A stretch of DNA of 64,000 bases. Source: JASLEW01 sp963732005 (GTDB lineage Bacteria; Acidobacteriota; Thermoanaerobaculia; Multivoradales; UBA5704). The notes beneath the pieces were generated by a model. That model did no database searches. It worked only from the letters and a program-made list of their open reading frames with translations, and was not told where the DNA came from. Positions 50,429 through 58,951 of the stretch are shown in pieces. A program made the translations under genes and the position numbers. The stretch covers positions 186,001 to 250,000 of the forward strand of contig CAVSXT010000003.1 of NCBI GenBank assembly GCA_963732005.1, read 5' to 3'. Position 1 is the stretch's first letter. Every line of letters starts with the position of its first letter.

Positions 50429-51228
50429 GCGCTTTCGACCAGATTCTCGCGCAGGCGCTCGAAGATGCCGGCGCCGAGGGCCCAGGAGGCGAGGCTCACC
50501 AGCGCCATCTGCATCCAGAGCAGGCCGGTGGGCGGCTGGCCGAAGAAGAGGACCTGTTGGTAGCCGGCAGTGAAAGGGGTGAAGGGGTTGAGCCGCACCA
50601 GCCACCAGAAGAACGGGCGGCCGGCGAGCGATTGCAGCGAATACAGGATCGGCGTGACGAAGAAGAGCAGGTTCAGCAGGTTGGCCAGCAGGTCGCGGAC
50701 GTCCTTGAAGTACACCGTCAGCGCGGCCGCGCCGACCGCCAGGCCGGCGATCATCGGCAGCTGCAGCAGCAGGATGACCGGCAGCAGGAGGGCGGCGACG
50801 CCGCTCACCGCGTAGCCGAGCAGGCGTGCCGCCGCCAGGCCGGCGGCCAGGATGGGCATCGCGAGCAGCAGGTGGACGCCGTTGGCCAGCACCGAGACCA
50901 TCGGCAGCAGCTCGGCGGGGAAGACGGCCTTGCGGATCAGGCCCGAATTGGCGACCAGCGACATCGATCCTTCCAGCGCCGAGGTGGCGAGCCAGATCCA
51001 GGGAAACAGGCCGCTGACCACGAACAGCGCGTAGGGTTCGATGCCGGGCACCCGCGGCTTGAAGATCACGTTGAAGACGAAGGTGTAGATCGCCAGCAGC
51101 AGCAGGGGATTGGCCAGCGACCAGAGGAAGCCCAGCACCGAGCCGCGGTAGCGGGCCTTGAGCTCTCGGGCGGTCAGGGTCGCCAGCAGGCCGCGGAAAC
51201 GGAAGATCTGGCGGGCCACCCGGAGCAT
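50425..51228 (-). CDS. Wzm/TagG-like permease of a polysaccharide exporter
   Basis: A 267-residue ABC-2 permease with six membrane helices. The start LTARELKARYRGSVLGFLWSLANPLLLLAIYTFVF is the conserved amphipathic gate helix and first helix of Wzm/TagG. FVTPILYSL and LNPFTPF lie in the later helices. It forms the channel driven by the downstream Wzt-like ATPase, with which it overlaps by four bases. The operon probably begins here. Confidence 0.95.
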   Translation of the reverse strand: MLRVARQIFRFRGLLATLTARELKARYRGSVLGFLWSLANPLLLLAIYTFVFNVIFKPRVPGIEPYALFVVSGLFPWIWLATSALEGSMSLVANSGLIRKAVFPAELLPMVSVLANGVHLLLAMPILAAGLAAARLLGYAVSGVAALLLPVILLLQLPMIAGLAVGAAALTVYFKDVRDLLANLLNLLFFVTPILYSLQSLAGRPFFWWLVRLNPFTPFTAGYQQVLFFGQPPTGLLWMQMALVSLASWALGAGIFERLRENLVESA

Positions 51229-51346
51229 CCGGAGCGACTCTGCATCACCCCCCGGCAGGAGTCAAGCGCTCGCCGGGCGGGCTCGCCGCCTCCTGTAGAC
51301 TGGCGACAATGAAGCCACTTGGAGGTGGCGCCAGGCGGGTTTCCCG

Positions 51347-53783
51347 GTGACGATGCCTGCTTGGAGCATCCTCGACCTGGCCCCCGGCTGCTACGCGGCG
51401 GCGCTGGCGTTGCTGCTGGTGGCCGCCCTGCGCCGCTGGTTCGACCCGGTGCCGTGGCGCGTGCTGGCCGTCTCTGTGCTGGCGGTCGGGGTGTTGTTCG
51501 GCAGCTCCCTTTTCGGCGGCCGGGTACTGCTGCCGCTCGACAACCTGCGCGGCGAGGTGCCTTTCCGGCTGCTGCCGCCCAGCCAGCCGCCCGGCAACGT
51601 GCTGCAGGGCGATCTGATCGAGCTGGTGGTGCCGTCGCTGGCCGCCGGCCGCAGCGCCCTGGCGGCCGGCCGCTGGCCGCTGTGGAATTCCCGCGTGGGC
51701 GCCGGCATGCCGCTGCTTGCCGATCCGCAGGCCCAGGCGCTGGCGCCGCTGGCGCTGCTGGCGCTGCCGTTCTCGCCGTTGCGAGGGGCGGCGGTGATGG
51801 CCGCGATGCGGGTGATCGTCGCCCTGCTGTTCACCTTCCTGCTGTTGCGCCGCCAGGGGTTGGGGGAAGGGCCGGCGCTGGCCGGGGCGCTGGCCTTCGG
51901 GCTCGAGCGGCTTCCTGTTGCTCTGGGTGGGATGGCCGCTCGCCAGCGCGGCGGCGCTGCTGCCGGCCGTCCTCTATGCGCTGGCGCGACTGGCGGCCGG
52001 GCGGCGGCGGCGTGATGCCTTGCTGCTGGCGCTGGCGCTCGCCTCCTTGCTGCTCGCCGGCCATCCGGAGACCGAGCTGTACGCCTGCCTGCTGGCTGCC
52101 GCCTTTGCGGTCGACGTGGTGCTGCGGCGACCGGCCGGGCAGCGCCTGGCGATACTGCGGCGGATGGCCGGCGCCACCGCGGTGGCCGCGGGACTGGCGG
52201 CACCGGCGCTGCTGCCGGCGCTCGATTACCTGCCGCAAACCCTGCGCGCATCGCGCCTCGCTCATCCGGCGCCGCCGGCGGCGGCCGCGCCGTTCCGGCC
52301 CTCTCAGCCCGGCATGCCGGCCAGCGGCGATCTCGCCCGGCGCTGGTTGCCGATCGTGGCGCCGAACGCTTACGGCAACAGCCGCTTCGCGGCCTATTGG
52401 GGCCTCACCAATACCAACGAGGACGCCGCGGGCTTCGCCGGCACGGCGGCGGCGCTCAGCGCCGCGCTGGCGGTCGCCGTGCCGCGCCGGCGGCGGCTGC
52501 CGCAGGAAAGCCTGATGCTGGCGGTGCTCGGCATCTGCCTCTTGCTGCTGGCCGATCCCGGCTGGCTGCACGCGCTGCTCGCCGCCATCGCCCCGGCGCT
52601 TGCCGGCAGCCGCCGCTGCCTGGCGCTGGTGGCCTTCTGCCTGGCCTATCTCGCCGCCTGCACCTGGGAGCGCCACCGCCGCGGCGAGCTGGGTCGCGCG
52701 CCGCTGCTGGCGGTGGCGGTGGCGCTCGGCGCCCTGATCGCGTGGGCCTACGTCGGCCACCCCTGCCCGGGCGATCCGCAGCGGCTGGCGGTGCTGCGCT
52801 TCGGGTGGTTGCGCTGGCAGGCACGCTTCCTGCTCGCCGCCACCCTGCTGCTGGCCCTCCCCGGCGGCCGGCGCCAGCCCCGCCGGGGCCATGGCGGCTT
52901 CCTGGGGGCCGCCGTGGCCGCCGGGCTGGCGGCGGTGGTGGGAGCGGAGCTCCTGCTCGCCCATCTGCCGGCCAACCCGCCGATGCCGGCACGCCTCGCT
53001 TTCCCGCGCCCGCTGCCGCTGGCGCTGCCGGCGGGAAGGCCAGGCGGCGACCGCATCGCCGCGCTGGGCCGCGGGCTGCCCCCCAACCTCGCCTCGCTCT
53101 ACGGCCTGACCGACGCTAGGATCTACAACCCGGTGGCGCCGGCGGCCTACCTTGCCCTGCTGGCGCCGATCACCAACGCCTGGTGGGGCGAGATGCCGGA
53201 GCTGGGGTCTCCCGGCGACCCTCTCTACCGCCGCTTGGGCGTCGGCTATCTGCTGGTGGCGCCGGGCGAGCGCCCGCCGCTGCCATGGACGCTGCTGGTC
53301 GCGGATCCCAGCGGCTGGGTCTACCGGCGGACTGACGCCTGGCCGCGGCTGTATCTCGCCGACGGCGCCGGCGCCGAGCCGCGGCCCGGCCGGCTGGCCG
53401 TCACCAGCTTCGAGGACGCCGAGATCGCGGCCCGCGCCAGGATCGACGGTGGCGGCCCGGTGTTGGTAGGCAGCCTCTACCAGGACGGCGGCTGGCGCCT
53501 GCTCGTCGACGGCTGCCAGGTGGCGGAGCCGCTACAGGGGCGCCTGCTCGCCGCGCCGCTGAGGCTCCCAGGCTCCAGCGACCGCCCTCGGTCTCCTCCC
53601 AATGCTCCGCATGCGGAGCTGCGGCTCGATCTGCTCTATCGTCCGCGCGCTTTCCTGGCCGGAATGGTGGCGGCCGCCCTGGCCTGCGCCGCCGCCCTGG
53701 CCGGCTGGACGCCCGGGGCCGCGGGGAAGCCCGAGTCGCCCGCGTCATCGTCCGAGGATCGCCCAACGGCCGGCACCAACTAG
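51347..53783 (+). pseudogene. YfhO-like polytopic membrane protein, frameshifted
   Basis: One long membrane protein (about 810 residues if joined) is split between two frames. The first half (51347-about 51905) has a hydrophobic start and PLLADPQAQALAPLAL. The second half (to 53783) resumes with FLLLWVGWPLASAAALLPAVLY, then GNSRFAAYWGLTNTNEDAAGF and more than eight membrane helices plus a C-terminal beta-region. The break fits one extra G near 51905, between CTC and AGC: the family pattern reads FGL-SGFLLLW across it. YfhO-like proteins transfer sugars to membrane teichoic-like polymers. The gene is either a sequencing error or a recent pseudogene. Confidence 0.75.
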
Positions 53784-53792
53784 AATAGAGGC

Positions 53793-54104
53793 ATGAGCGA
53801 GCATGATCCGACGCTGAGCGTCCGCTGCCCTGATTGCGGCTCCGAGCTGGTGGTCGACGCCGCCACCGGCGAGGTGCTCTCGCACCGCCGGCCCAAGCAG
53901 CCCCCCGCTGGCGGCAAGGACCTGGATTCGCTGCTGCAGGGGCTGGACGAGGACAAGGCGCGGGCCGAGACGGTGTTCCAGCGCGAGGTGGCGGCGATGA
54001 AGGACCGCGACCGCCTGCTGGAGGAGAAGTTCCGGCAGGCCCTGCGCCGGGCCGAAGAGGACCCCGACGAGGGGCGGCCGCCGCGGCCCTTCGACCTGGA
54101 CTGA
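53793..54104 (+). CDS. small zinc-finger/coiled-coil protein
   Basis: A 103-residue protein. VRCPDCGSELVVDAATGEVLSH gives one Cys-x2-Cys pair and a ribbon-like strand. The rest is a charged helix (FQREVAAMKDRDRLLEEKFRQALRRAEED) and an acidic end. It begins nine bases after the YfhO-like stop. Small proteins of this type are frequent in Acidobacteriota; the role is unknown. A second zinc-ligand pair is not seen, so it may need a partner or bind no metal. Confidence 0.7.
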   Translation: MSEHDPTLSVRCPDCGSELVVDAATGEVLSHRRPKQPPAGGKDLDSLLQGLDEDKARAETVFQREVAAMKDRDRLLEEKFRQALRRAEEDPDEGRPPRPFDLD

Positions 54105-54121
54105 GACCCCGCTGCCGGGCG

Positions 54122-54505
54122 CTATCGTCCCACCAGGAGCCTGCCCGCCCAGATGCCGAGCGTCCCGGCGGCCAGGCAGCCGGCGACGGTCGCGGCGACG
54201 TTGGCCGACGCCAGCACCCAGCTCTGGCTTTGCAAGTACCGCAGGGTCTCGTAGTTGAAGCTCGAGTAGGTGGTGAAGCCGCCCATCAAGCCGGTGGCGA
54301 GGGTCAACCGGAGAGTTGGCGGCAGCAAGGCGGTGGTGAGGCCGATCTCCATGATCGAGCCGAGCAGGAACGAGCCGAGCAGGTTCACCGCCAGGGTGCC
54401 CCAGGGGAATGCCGGGCCCGCGACGCGCGAGAGCCAGGTGGACAGCAGGTAGCGAGCACCGGTGCCGGCCGCCCCCGCCGCGCAGATCCACAGGAATCGA
54501 GCCAT
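54122..54505 (-). CDS. crcB: fluoride channel Fluc/CrcB
   Basis: A 127-residue membrane protein with four hydrophobic helices. It matches CrcB: GTGARYLLS in the first helix, FPWGTLAVNLLGSFLLG in the second and GLMGGFTTYSSFNYETL in the third, with the conserved Thr/Ser and Phe residues of the fluoride path. It exports fluoride as a dual-topology dimer. The ATG at 54503-54505 follows AGGAGGAGG. A fluoride riboswitch lies just upstream on the same strand, so expression should respond to fluoride. Confidence 0.95.
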   Translation of the reverse strand: MARFLWICAAGAAGTGARYLLSTWLSRVAGPAFPWGTLAVNLLGSFLLGSIMEIGLTTALLPPTLRLTLATGLMGGFTTYSSFNYETLRYLQSQSWVLASANVAATVAGCLAAGTLGIWAGRLLVGR

Positions 54506-54561
54506 GCCTCCTCCTGGCCGTCCGGCGCGCCGGCGGCGCCGAGAGCCGCTTCGGGTGGGAT

Positions 54562-54622
54562 CGAGTAGGAGTCATTGGCCGCTCCTGCCGGAGCTGCGGT
54601 CGAGGGCGGACTCCACCGCCGC
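54562..54622 (-). promoter_or_regulatory. fluoride riboswitch (crcB motif)
   Basis: On the minus strand, GGCGGTGGAGTCCGCC (54605-54620) forms the first hairpin. A second hairpin of GCTCC and GGAGC follows, then GGCCAATGACTCCTAC, whose ACTCC can pair with the GGAGT loop of the first hairpin as a pseudoknot. These are the diagnostic parts of the crcB/fluoride aptamer. It ends 57 bases before crcB. A terminator or ribosome-blocking expression platform is not obvious in the remaining leader. Confidence 0.9.
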
Positions 54623-54646
54623 GAGCAGGCCCGCATGATAGCGGAA

Positions 54647-54694
54647 CCGCTGCCGTCCCGGACGGAGGATCGGGGCGCCGCTGCCGTCCCGGAC
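54647..54694. repeat. 17-bp perfect direct repeat upstream of the riboswitch
   Basis: Copies of CCGCTGCCGTCCCGGAC lie at 54647-54663 and 54678-54694, 31 bases apart, in the 418-base gap between crcB and the NYN gene. Apart from these repeats, the riboswitch and a possible plus-strand promoter, I see nothing else in the gap. Confidence 0.6.
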
Positions 54695-54754
54695 CGGCGA
54701 TAGGAGCGCCGCCGCCGGCGCCGCCGGCCGGGTTACCCGCTACCGCTGCCGAGA

Positions 54755-54763
54755 TGGTAGAAT
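54755..54763 (+). promoter_or_regulatory. putative extended -10 promoter of the NYN-LOTUS gene
   Basis: TGG-TAGAAT with -10 hexamer at 54758-54763, about 160 bases upstream of the NYN gene start. A TTACCC at 54733-54738 is a poor -35 with a 19-base spacer. Confidence 0.35.
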
Positions 54764-54923
54764 GGTCGGTGGTTAGTCAGGCCGCTTGCCCCCTCGCCGC
54801 TGTGGCCCTCGCCCAACCGCCCGCCGCCGCCCGCCAAATCGGGCTGCTTCGCACGCATCTTAGATCCACGAGTCACGGCGAGATCCGACGAGCCCTTCCC
54901 GGGTTCGAGAAAGGGAATACAAC

Positions 54924-56615
54924 TTGAGTCCATGGTGGCTACGCCCCACATCCGAGGGCGCCGCGAACGAAGAGAATCCGGAGCGTCCGGAAACCGAACC
55001 GAAGCAAGAGCAGCGAGAGCCGGCTCCATCCCTGCCCACCGACCGTGATGCGGACGCCTCCGGGCGCCGGCAGGATGGCATCGCCGGGACTGCCGGCGCG
55101 TTTGCCGCGCCCGTTGCGCCCCTGGCGCCCGCTGCGCCCCCTGCAAACGCCGCCGGCGGCAGGGAGAGCGCGCGAGAGGCCGAACCGGTCTCGCCCACGA
55201 CCCCCGAGCCCTATCGCGCCTTCTGGCAGCCGCGCGAAACGGTCTCGATCCAGGAGACCCCGGCATCGGTCCCAACGGCAGCTCCTGCTGCTCGCGCCGC
55301 GTCCTGGCGCTCGACCGCCATCTCCGACCTCGACCGCGACCGTGAAGAGGACGCGGCTGCCCGGCCGCCGCAGCCGGTCGACAGCGCTCGCGAGCCCGCC
55401 GCCCAGGTGGCAGCGAGCGATGCCGATGCCCTTGCTGCGGACACCGCGGACACCGCGGACACCGCGGACGCCGAAGGCGAAGGGGAAGGCGAGGCGGAGG
55501 ATCGCGACGAGGAGAGCCGGCCCGAGGTGAAGAAGAAGCGCTCACGCCGCAGCCGCGGCGGCCGGCGCAAGAACGGCCGCGCCGCGGCAGCCGGCGGCGG
55601 GGCCGAGCCGGCCGAGGACGACGACGACGACCTGGATGCGGAGGAGACGCCGGCGCCGTTCCCGGTCGCGCCCGCGCCGCCGGTGGCGGCCGGCCCGCAG
55701 CCGCTGGCCCACCGCGCCGCGCGCGGCGGCGAGAGCAGCGCACGTGCCGGCGAGAGCTACGTCATCTCCGCCAGCGATCTCGACTCGATGAGCCGCGAGA
55801 TCATCATCTCCGTCCCCGACCGCCAGCGCCAGCAGCAGGAGGAGCGCAAGATCGCGGTGTTCTGCGATTTCGAGAACATCGCCCTGGGCGTCCGCGACTC
55901 GGAGATCAGCAAGCTCGACATCGGCCTGATCCTCGAGCGGCTGCTCGAGAAGGGCAGGATCATCGTCAAGAAAGCGTACGCCGACTGGGAGCGCTACAGC
56001 GACTACAAACGGCCGTTCCATGAAGCGGCGATCGAGCTCATCGACATCCCGCAGAAGTTCTATTCGGGCAAGAACAGCGCCGACATCAAGATGGTGGTCG
56101 ACGCGATGGACATATCCTACGCCAAGGAGCACCTCGATACCTTCGTGATCCTTTCCGGCGACAGCGATTTCTCGCCGCTGGTCTCGAAGCTCAAGGAGAA
56201 CAACAAGTACGTCATCGGCATCGGCGTCAAGAACTCCTCGTCCAACCTGCTGGTCGACAACTGCGACGAGTTCATTTACTACGAGGACATCTGGCGCGAC
56301 GCGCAGAAGGGCCCGAAGCTCGACGGTCTCAGCAAGAAGACCGCCGAGGCCTTCAGCCTGATGGTGGAATCGATCCAGGCGCTGGTGCGGGAGAACAAGG
56401 ACGTGCTCTGGGGCTCGATGATCAAGCAGACCATGCAGCGCAAGAAGCCCTCTTTCAACGAGGGCTATTACGGCTACAGCACGTTCTCCGAGCTGCTCGA
56501 GGACGCCGAGCGCAAGGCCATCGTCAAGCTGAAGAAGGATCAGCGCTCCGGCACCTACATCGTCACCGGCTTTGCGAAGAGCGGCGATGCCGGACCCGGG
56601 CGGCGCCAGGCGTAG
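54924..56615 (+). CDS. NYN-domain protein with C-terminal OST-HTH/LOTUS domain
   Basis: A 563-residue protein that starts at TTG 54924. The first 290 residues are low-complexity, acidic, Pro/Ala-rich, with a KKKRSRRSRGGRRKNGR basic patch. The NYN domain (about 305-455) shows IAVFCDFENIALG, KNSADIKMVVDAMD and VILSGDSDFSPLVSKLKE, giving the acidic metal-binding residues of LabA/MARF1-type nucleases. The last 90 residues match OST-HTH/LOTUS (LWGSMIKQTMQRKKPSFNEGYYGYSTFSELLEDAE). It probably binds or cleaves structured RNA. Similar two-domain proteins occur in bacteria and eukaryotes. Confidence 0.9.
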   Translation: MSPWWLRPTSEGAANEENPERPETEPKQEQREPAPSLPTDRDADASGRRQDGIAGTAGAFAAPVAPLAPAAPPANAAGGRESAREAEPVSPTTPEPYRAFWQPRETVSIQETPASVPTAAPAARAASWRSTAISDLDRDREEDAAARPPQPVDSAREPAAQVAASDADALAADTADTADTADAEGEGEGEAEDRDEESRPEVKKKRSRRSRGGRRKNGRAAAAGGGAEPAEDDDDDLDAEETPAPFPVAPAPPVAAGPQPLAHRAARGGESSARAGESYVISASDLDSMSREIIISVPDRQRQQQEERKIAVFCDFENIALGVRDSEISKLDIGLILERLLEKGRIIVKKAYADWERYSDYKRPFHEAAIELIDIPQKFYSGKNSADIKMVVDAMDISYAKEHLDTFVILSGDSDFSPLVSKLKENNKYVIGIGVKNSSSNLLVDNCDEFIYYEDIWRDAQKGPKLDGLSKKTAEAFSLMVESIQALVRENKDVLWGSMIKQTMQRKKPSFNEGYYGYSTFSELLEDAERKAIVKLKKDQRSGTYIVTGFAKSGDAGPGRRQA

Positions 56616-56682
56616 GCCGCCCGGCGGCGCCCCGCCACCGGCATCGGGCGCCGGCCGCCACCCAGTCGCCGCGCGCGAGCCC

Positions 56683-57906
56683 ATGGGGCCGGCTCGCCGC
56701 GGCGCCCTGCGCGTCGCGGTCGTCGGTGCCGGCGCCTTTGGCGGCTGGCTGGCGCTCTGGTTGTGCCGGCGCGGCGCGCGGGTGACGCTGCTCGATGCCT
56801 GGGGACCGGGCAACTCGCGCGCGAGCTCCGGTGGCGAGACCCGGGTGATTCGCGGCATGTACGGCCGCGACAGCCTGTACACCGAGTGGGTGGCGCGGGC
56901 GCTCGACCTCTGGGTGGAGGCGGAGGCGCAATGGGGCCGGCGCCTTTATCAGCCCACCGGCGCCCTGTGGATGTTCAGCGGCGACGACGGCTATGCCCGG
57001 GCCTCTCTGCCGGCTCTCGCCGCGGCTGGATTGGCGGCGGCGGAGCTCGATCTGCGAACCGCTGCCGCCCGCTTCCCGCAGGTGTCGTTCGAGGGCGTCG
57101 GCAGCGTCTTCTACGAGGAGCGAGCGGGCTTCCTGGCGGCGCGCCGCGGCTGCCGGTTGGTGGCCGCCGCGGTCGCCGCCGCGGGCGGCGAGGTGCGCGA
57201 GATCGCCGCGACGCCCGGCGCCATCTCGCGGCAGGCGGGAGCAGGCGGCGGGCAGATGTCGCCGTTGCCGCTCGCGGACGGCAGCCGCCTTGCCGCCGAC
57301 CTCTACGTCTTCGCCTGCGGCCCCTGGCTTGGCGAGCTTTTCCCCGGCCTGCTGGGAGGCCGGCTGCGGCCGACTCGGCAGGAGGTCTTCTATTTCGGCA
57401 CGCCGCAGGGTGGCGGCGCCAGCTTCGGCGAGGCGGTCCTACCGGTCTGGATGGACCATGGTGAGCGCGTCTTCTACGGCATTCCCGGCAACCACGCCCG
57501 GGGCTTCAAGATTGCCGACGATTCCCGCGGCGAGCCCTTCGACCCCACCTGGGGCGAGCGCGTTCCGTCCCCGGAGGCTTTGGACCGCGCCCGCCGCCAC
57601 CTCGCCCGCCGCTTCCCCGGCATGGCCGGCGCGCCGTTGCTCGAGGCCCGCGTTTGCCAGTACGAGAACACGCCCGACGGCCAGCTGCTGGTCGATCGCC
57701 ACCCGGAAGCGGCCAACGTCTGGCTCCTCGGCGGCGGCTCCGGCCACGGCTACAAGCTGGGGCCGGCGCTCGGCGAGTATGCCGCCGACCTGATCCTGGG
57801 CGGCGGCGACCCGCACCCCCAGCTGTCGCTGGCCCGCCTCGCCGATGCAGAGGGAGCGCCGCTCGTCTCGCAGTTCACCGCCGGCGCCGCCGGCGGCCGC
57901 TCTTGA
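56683..57906 (+). CDS. FAD-dependent oxidoreductase (DAO/sarcosine-oxidase-like)
   Basis: A 407-residue flavoprotein. The Rossmann motif VAVVGAGAFGGWLAL (about residues 10-24) begins the FAD site, and GETRVIRGMYG follows the ADP-binding region. The C-terminal part contains VWLLGGGSGHGYKLGPALGEYAADLILGG, the DAO/sarcosine oxidase ending. It probably oxidises an amino acid or secondary amine. ATG 56683 is chosen over ATG 56587, which would overlap the NYN stop and add a Pro/Arg-rich tail. It follows the NYN gene by 67 bases. Confidence 0.85.
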   Translation: MGPARRGALRVAVVGAGAFGGWLALWLCRRGARVTLLDAWGPGNSRASSGGETRVIRGMYGRDSLYTEWVARALDLWVEAEAQWGRRLYQPTGALWMFSGDDGYARASLPALAAAGLAAAELDLRTAAARFPQVSFEGVGSVFYEERAGFLAARRGCRLVAAAVAAAGGEVREIAATPGAISRQAGAGGGQMSPLPLADGSRLAADLYVFACGPWLGELFPGLLGGRLRPTRQEVFYFGTPQGGGASFGEAVLPVWMDHGERVFYGIPGNHARGFKIADDSRGEPFDPTWGERVPSPEALDRARRHLARRFPGMAGAPLLEARVCQYENTPDGQLLVDRHPEAANVWLLGGGSGHGYKLGPALGEYAADLILGGGDPHPQLSLARLADAEGAPLVSQFTAGAAGGRS

Positions 57907-57922
57907 AGCTGATTCCGACCGC

Positions 57923-58843
57923 CTACGGGCAGGCGAGCGCGCTGGTGTCCTGCTCTGGCGGCGCTGCCGTGAGGTCCTGGTTGCTGTAGGTGGCCTGGTG
58001 CCCGGTCTTGGTGTCGGTGACGTTGACCTTGAAGCCGACGTTGGTGCCGGCCGAGTAGAACACCCAGAACTTGTCGTTGACCGGACAGCCGTTGATCACC
58101 TTGATCAGCATCTCCGGGTTGGTGGGGCTGAAGAACCAGAAGATGCCGCCTTCGGTGATGCCGAGGGAGGCCAGGGGGATGGCGCCGCCTTTGCCCGAGC
58201 TGCCGCCGCCCTGGGTGGTCGCGAAGGTGGTGGTGATCTGGAAGCGCTTGTCGCCCGGCAGGTCGTCGATGCACAGGGTCTGGCCGTTGGCCACGCAGCC
58301 CGGAGGCGGAGGAGTGGTGTTGTCGGTGATGATCGTGGCGACGCTGATACCGTTCGGCGTCGTCGAGGTGCCGACCGTCTCCTCGTCGCCGGCGCAGACG
58401 TCGGGCTGCAGGTTGAAGTTCACCTCGCCGGGTCCGCTGACCAGGATGTGTGAGAAGTACACCGTGTCGCCGGAGGTGAAGGCCGGATCCGCGAAGGTCC
58501 AGGTCGCCGCCGTGTCGGTGCCGCTCGCCAGCATCAGGGTCTTGCTGAGCGTGGCGCCGATCTGCGGTCCGGTCGGCGAGCCGTCGTGGGCGGTCAAGGT
58601 CAGCGAATAGGTGCCGTCCATGTCGGTCGTGTAATAGATCAGCACGGTGTGGATGTTGGTCGCGTGCAAGTTCTGCACGAAGAAATCATTGGAAATCGAA
58701 TCGTGGTTGCCGTTGTCGCCCGAGCTGGGGCAGCTGAAGACCGTCGTCACGCCGGCCTGCAGCGGCGCGACGGCGGCGAGCAGGATGGCCATCGCCAGCG
58801 CCGGCGCCTGCAGCCGGCGGTCCAATCGAAGCGCTCCGTCCAT
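57923..58843 (-). CDS. secreted protein with a conserved C-terminal domain
   Basis: A 306-residue protein. A signal peptide (about residues 12-31, ending APLQA-GVTT) is followed by a Thr/Ser/Asp-rich beta-domain. The final roughly 115 residues start CIDDLPGDKRFQITTTFATTQGGGSSGKGGAIPL and include GIFWFFSPTNPEMLIKVINGCPVNDKFWVFYSAGTNVGFKVNVTDTKTGHQATYSNQ. This Trp/Phe-rich pattern recurs, from memory, in many Acidobacteriota secreted proteins, often as a C-terminal domain. Its role is unknown; a sorting or surface-binding module is possible. ATG 58843 follows AAGGAGG. Confidence 0.75.
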   Translation of the reverse strand: MDGALRLDRRLQAPALAMAILLAAVAPLQAGVTTVFSCPSSGDNGNHDSISNDFFVQNLHATNIHTVLIYYTTDMDGTYSLTLTAHDGSPTGPQIGATLSKTLMLASGTDTAATWTFADPAFTSGDTVYFSHILVSGPGEVNFNLQPDVCAGDEETVGTSTTPNGISVATIITDNTTPPPPGCVANGQTLCIDDLPGDKRFQITTTFATTQGGGSSGKGGAIPLASLGITEGGIFWFFSPTNPEMLIKVINGCPVNDKFWVFYSAGTNVGFKVNVTDTKTGHQATYSNQDLTAAPPEQDTSALACP

Positions 58844-58951
58844 GACTTCCTCCTTCGTGAGGGGATCGTACCGAGCATGAGGCGTCATGCGGTGACGAGA
58901 TGTTACCGCCGGCTGCCGTGAAAGGCCAGACTTGGGCTACGATACCGGTCC

